From an uncultured Muribaculaceae bacterium (lineage in GTDB: Bacteria > Bacteroidota > Bacteroidia > Bacteroidales > Muribaculaceae): a DNA stretch of 7,969 nt. The notes beneath the pieces are model-generated. The model was not told where the DNA came from and searched no databases. It saw only the letters and a program-made list of their open reading frames with translations. The position numbers and the translations under genes are program-made. This document shows positions 4,902-7,969 of the stretch, in pieces (position 1 is the stretch's first letter; each line of letters begins with the position of its first letter). The stretch covers positions 1 through 7,969 of the forward strand of contig CAJTXU010000057.1 of NCBI GenBank assembly GCA_910584125.1. Direction: 5' to 3'.

Positions 4902-7784
4902 ATGACAAAAACCGATATAAAGACAGAATGCGACATGACCGAGATGGCGGTCGTGCCGGCCGACGCCGTCGAGGTGTACGGCGCCAGGGTCCACAATCTC
5001 AAGAACATTGATGTGACTCTGCCGCACAACTCGCTCAACGTGATCACCGGCCTCAGCGGCTGCGGCAAGTCGTCGCTCGCATTCGACACCATATTCGCCG
5101 AGGGGCAGAGACGATACATCGAGACTTTCTCGTCGTATGCCCGCAATATGCTCGGCTCGCTCGAACGTCCCGACGTCGACAAGATCACCGGACTCAGCCC
5201 AGTGATAAGCATCGAGCAGAAGACCGTCAACAAGAATCCGCGGAGCACCATCGGCACCACCACCGAGATTTACGACTTCTTCCGTCTGCTTTTCGCCAGA
5301 ATGGGGGAGGCCCGCAGCTATGTCACGGGCAAACCGATGGTGAAGTATACCCGCGATAAGATCATCGACCTCATTGTCAGCGATTACGAAGGCCGTAAGA
5401 TATACATCCTCGCCCCGCTGGTCAAGAACCGCAAGGGACATTACAAGGACCTGTTCGAGAATCTGCGCAAGAAGGGTTACATATACGTCCGTGTCGACGG
5501 CGAGCTCAAGGAGCTTAACTACGGCATGAAGCTCAACCGCTATTCGAACCATACGATCGAACTGGTGGTTGACCGTCTTCGCGCGCGCGACTCAGACGAT
5601 GACATCGCGCGACTCCGCGCCAGTGTAGAGTCAGCCCTCAAGCAGGGCGGCAAGATGGTGTCGGTGATGGACGTCGATTCCGGCGAACTGAGGACTTTCA
5701 GCCAGGAGCTCATGGACCCCGAAAGCGGAATCTCCTATCCCATACCGGCTCCGCACAATTTTTCGTTCAATTCGCCGCAGGGGGCCTGCCGCAAGTGCAA
5801 GGGCCTCGGATATGTGAATCTCGTAGACCAGGACAAGATTATCCCCGACAGGTCGAAGTCTATCCACGACGGAGGCATCGTGCCGCTCGGAAAGTACAAG
5901 AACTCGCTCATATTCTGGCAGATTGACGCCATATGCGCGCTCTACGGATGCTCGATCAAGGATCCGATCGAGAAGCTGTCCGACGATGCCATCGACGATA
6001 TCCTCAACGGCACCGACGTCAGACTCGACGTGCACTCGGAGACGATGTCGCTGTCGGGCTATTCGGCGTCATACGACGGCCTGGTGAAGTATATCGAGAT
6101 GCAGAGCGGCGACGACGCCGGAGCCGAAGCCAGGAAGTGGAGCGGCCAGTTCTTCTCGAAGACCGTATGCCCCGAGTGCAAGGGGCAGCGGCTCAACAAC
6201 ATCTCGCTTCATTTCTATATCGACGGCAAGAACATAGCCGACGTGTCAAGGATGGATATCGCCGAATTATACGAGTGGACGCTCGGTCTGGAGGACCGTC
6301 TCGACCAGTCGCGGCGGCTCGTGGCCGAGGAGATTCTGAAAGAGATACGCAGCAGGCTGAAATTCCTGATTGACGTGGGTCTCGATTATCTGTCGCTCGA
6401 CCGCAGCAGCTCGACCCTTAGCGGAGGCGAAAGTCAGCGGATACGCCTCGCCACGCAGATAGGCTCGCAGCTTGTCAACGTGCTGTACATCCTCGACGAG
6501 CCCTCGATCGGTCTGCACCAACGAGACAACGACCGCCTGATAAGGAGTCTCAAACAGTTGCGCGACAACGGCAACACCATTGTGGTCGTCGAGCACGACA
6601 AGGACATCATGACCGAGGCCGACTATGTGGTTGATATCGGTCCGGGGGCCGGCAAAAGGGGAGGGCAGGTGATGTTCCAGGGTACCCCGGCGCGTATGCT
6701 CGAGTCGCACACGCTGACAGCATCCTATCTCAACGGCGAGAAGAAGATCGAGACCCCGGCGAGCCGCCGAAGCGGCAACGGGAAGTTCATCGAGATCAAA
6801 GGGGCGTCGGGCCACAACCTGAAGGATGTCGACCTGAAGCTTCCGCTCGGCATGTTCGTGTGCGTTTCGGGTGTGAGCGGCAGCGGCAAGTCATCGCTAA
6901 TCAACGGGACGCTGCATCCGATATTGAGCAAAAAGTTCTACAGATCGCTTCAGGAGCCCCTCCCTTATGTATCTATTGAGGGCGACGACAACATCGATAA
7001 AATCGTGACTGTCGACCAGAGTCCCCTCGGAAGGTCTCCGCGGTCGAATCCGGCCACCTATACGGGAGTCTTCGCCGACATCCGGAAACTTTTCGTCGAG
7101 CTGCCGGAGTCAAAGATTCGCGGTTACAAGCCGGGACGGTTCTCGTTCAATGTGGCGGGTGGCCGTTGCGAGACGTGCAAGGGCAACGGTTACAGGACGA
7201 TAGAGATGAATTTTCTGCCCGACGTACTGGTGCCTTGCGAGGAGTGCCATGGCAAACGCTATAACCGAGAGACACTTGAGGTTCGGTATAAAGGGAAGTC
7301 GATTTCCGACGTGCTTGAGATGACCGTGGATCAGGCTGTGGAATTTTTCGAGAATGTACCGGTGATTCTCAAGAAGATAAAGGTTCTTCAGGACATAGGT
7401 CTCGGCTACATAAAGCTCGGTCAGCCGTCGAGCACGCTGAGCGGCGGCGAGAACCAGCGTGTGAAACTCGCCACCGAGCTGGCCAAGCGCGACACGGGCA
7501 AGACTCTGTTCATTCTCGACGAACCGACCACCGGGCTACACTTCGAGGACATACGGGTTCTGCTCAACGTGATCAACAAACTCGTGGACAAAGGCAACAC
7601 GATGGTTGTGATAGAGCATAATCTGGATATCGTCAGATGCGCCGACTACGTGATAGATCTCGGTCCGGGCGGAGGCCGCGAAGGGGGCCGTATCATGGCG
7701 ACCGGAACTCCCGAGGAAATATGCGAGTCAGACACGCCTACAGCGTTGTATCTGAGAAAGGAACTGGAAAGTAATAAAAAGTAA
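4902..7784 (+). CDS. uvrA: UvrA excinuclease ABC subunit A, variant with altered zinc-site cysteines
   Basis: UvrA is the ATP-driven damage sensor of nucleotide excision repair; it scans DNA as a dimer and loads UvrB. At 960 residues this is full length. The first ATPase half has Walker A GLSGCGKS (50-57, Cys54 where Ser is usual), a UvrB-binding region (about 130-250), signature LSGGE (506-510) and Walker B LYILDEP (528-534). The second half has Walker A GVSGSGKSS (657-665), LSGGE (846-850) and LFILDEP (869-875). Cysteine pairs C296/C299, C423/C426, C756/C759 and C779/C782 are kept, but the CPxCG normally before FSFNSP is DPESG: Asp272 and Ser275 replace both cysteines. The CP-type motif expected near 139-142 is also absent. 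It may be a Bacteroidota UvrA paralogue rather than the main copy. The family homology begins near Val22 (VEVYGARVHNLKNI), so starts at Met12 (4935) or Met15 (4944) are possible; I keep the first ATG, which has A-rich early codons. It is probably transcribed alone, since a terminator precedes it. Confidence 0.95.
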   Translation: MTKTDIKTECDMTEMAVVPADAVEVYGARVHNLKNIDVTLPHNSLNVITGLSGCGKSSLAFDTIFAEGQRRYIETFSSYARNMLGSLERPDVDKITGLSPVISIEQKTVNKNPRSTIGTTTEIYDFFRLLFARMGEARSYVTGKPMVKYTRDKIIDLIVSDYEGRKIYILAPLVKNRKGHYKDLFENLRKKGYIYVRVDGELKELNYGMKLNRYSNHTIELVVDRLRARDSDDDIARLRASVESALKQGGKMVSVMDVDSGELRTFSQELMDPESGISYPIPAPHNFSFNSPQGACRKCKGLGYVNLVDQDKIIPDRSKSIHDGGIVPLGKYKNSLIFWQIDAICALYGCSIKDPIEKLSDDAIDDILNGTDVRLDVHSETMSLSGYSASYDGLVKYIEMQSGDDAGAEARKWSGQFFSKTVCPECKGQRLNNISLHFYIDGKNIADVSRMDIAELYEWTLGLEDRLDQSRRLVAEEILKEIRSRLKFLIDVGLDYLSLDRSSSTLSGGESQRIRLATQIGSQLVNVLYILDEPSIGLHQRDNDRLIRSLKQLRDNGNTIVVVEHDKDIMTEADYVVDIGPGAGKRGGQVMFQGTPARMLESHTLTASYLNGEKKIETPASRRSGNGKFIEIKGASGHNLKDVDLKLPLGMFVCVSGVSGSGKSSLINGTLHPILSKKFYRSLQEPLPYVSIEGDDNIDKIVTVDQSPLGRSPRSNPATYTGVFADIRKLFVELPESKIRGYKPGRFSFNVAGGRCETCKGNGYRTIEMNFLPDVLVPCEECHGKRYNRETLEVRYKGKSISDVLEMTVDQAVEFFENVPVILKKIKVLQDIGLGYIKLGQPSSTLSGGENQRVKLATELAKRDTGKTLFILDEPTTGLHFEDIRVLLNVINKLVDKGNTMVVIEHNLDIVRCADYVIDLGPGGGREGGRIMATGTPEEICESDTPTALYLRKELESNKK

Positions 7785-7793
7785 TAAGTAGAA

Positions 7794-7912
7794 AGGCTTT
7801 GGTCTGAGGTCAAGAGTCCAAGGCTTAAGTAGCTGATGAATCTGAATGTTTATTCAAAATGGTCAGTGCCAGTATGGCGACATCTAAGCTTCGGACCTCA
7901 GACCTCAGGCCT
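7794..7912 (+). repeat. Dispersed intergenic repeat element, copy 2
   Basis: A 119-base imperfect palindrome begins 10 bases after the uvrA stop. The left arm (AGGC at 7794, GGTCTGAGGTC at 7801-7811, GTCCAAGGCTTA at 7816-7827) faces a right arm whose complement reads AGGCCTGAGGTCTGAGGTC and then CCGAAGCTTA (7888-7912). About 20 of 27 arm positions match. The right arm repeats a GGTCTGA-like heptamer in tandem. The order of conserved blocks, including the central TGTTTATT (7847-7854) and CAGTG (7864-7868), is the same as in the element at 2244-2340, in the same orientation relative to the upstream gene. It encodes no protein. It could also serve as a terminating hairpin for uvrA. Confidence 0.6.
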
Positions 7913-7914
7913 AT

Positions 7915-7931
7915 AGTATCTGAGAGATACT
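7915..7931. other. Small hairpin after the repeat element
   Basis: AGTATCT (7915-7921) and AGATACT (7925-7931) form a perfect 7-bp stem around GAG. It is followed by CATATTTG (7932-7939), which matches five of six fixed positions of the Bacteroidota -7 box, but no TTTG lies at the right distance upstream. It could be the control region of a gene beginning past the right edge. The final 30 bases hold no recognisable gene. Confidence 0.3.
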
Positions 7932-7969
7932 CATATTTGTGGATGGATAAAGGTGGCATAATCTATATT

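Noticed and set aside
4205..5552. Long open frames antisense to the NlpC/P60 gene and to uvrA (193 and 218 codons)
   Set aside because: They are low-complexity Ala/Val/Asp-rich shadows of well-identified genes with no family features.

Overview
The window looks like chromosomal DNA from a Bacteroidales bacterium, plausibly a gut Muribaculaceae-type organism. The evidence is a textbook Bacteroidota promoter (TTTG, 20 bases, TAACTTTG) before the NlpC/P60 gene, the absence of Shine-Dalgarno sequences before the genes, GC-rich genes separated by AT-rich spacers, and the style of the proteins. The genus is inference; nothing in the window fixes it.

Five protein genes can be supported. Four have clear functional families and one, uvrA, is a divergent member of its family. 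On the minus strand, reading right to left, lie a secreted AmyE-like GH13 alpha-amylase (3775 to 2342), groES (2075 to 1803) and groEL (1753 to 116). groES and groEL are 49 bases apart and form the classic chaperonin operon, closed by a strong bidirectional terminator at 60-95. On the plus strand lie an exported NlpC/P60 cell-wall peptidase (4133-4759) with its own promoter and terminator, then uvrA (4902-7784), the DNA damage-recognition ATPase of nucleotide excision repair. The amylase and the peptidase are divergent across a 357-base spacer. Apart from groES-groEL, the genes look like independent transcription units doing unrelated jobs: protein folding, glucan hydrolysis, peptidoglycan turnover and DNA repair.

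Most of the unexplained structure is between the genes. The 266 bases between the amylase and groES hold, in the direction of transcription, a repeat element directly after the amylase stop, an 11-bp perfect palindrome, a 12-bp hairpin and a 44-base hairpin in the likely groES leader. The repeat element has a diverged relative directly after the uvrA stop (7794-7912), in the same orientation relative to its upstream gene, so the two appear to belong to a dispersed intergenic repeat family. The 44-base hairpin has G-U pairs only on the groES strand, as expected of a functional RNA fold.

No complete mobile element, CRISPR array, rRNA or tRNA gene was seen. The window is mainly housekeeping sequence; I found no obvious new multi-gene system. 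The repeat pair, the groESL leader and the altered zinc-site cysteines of UvrA are the observations most worth following.
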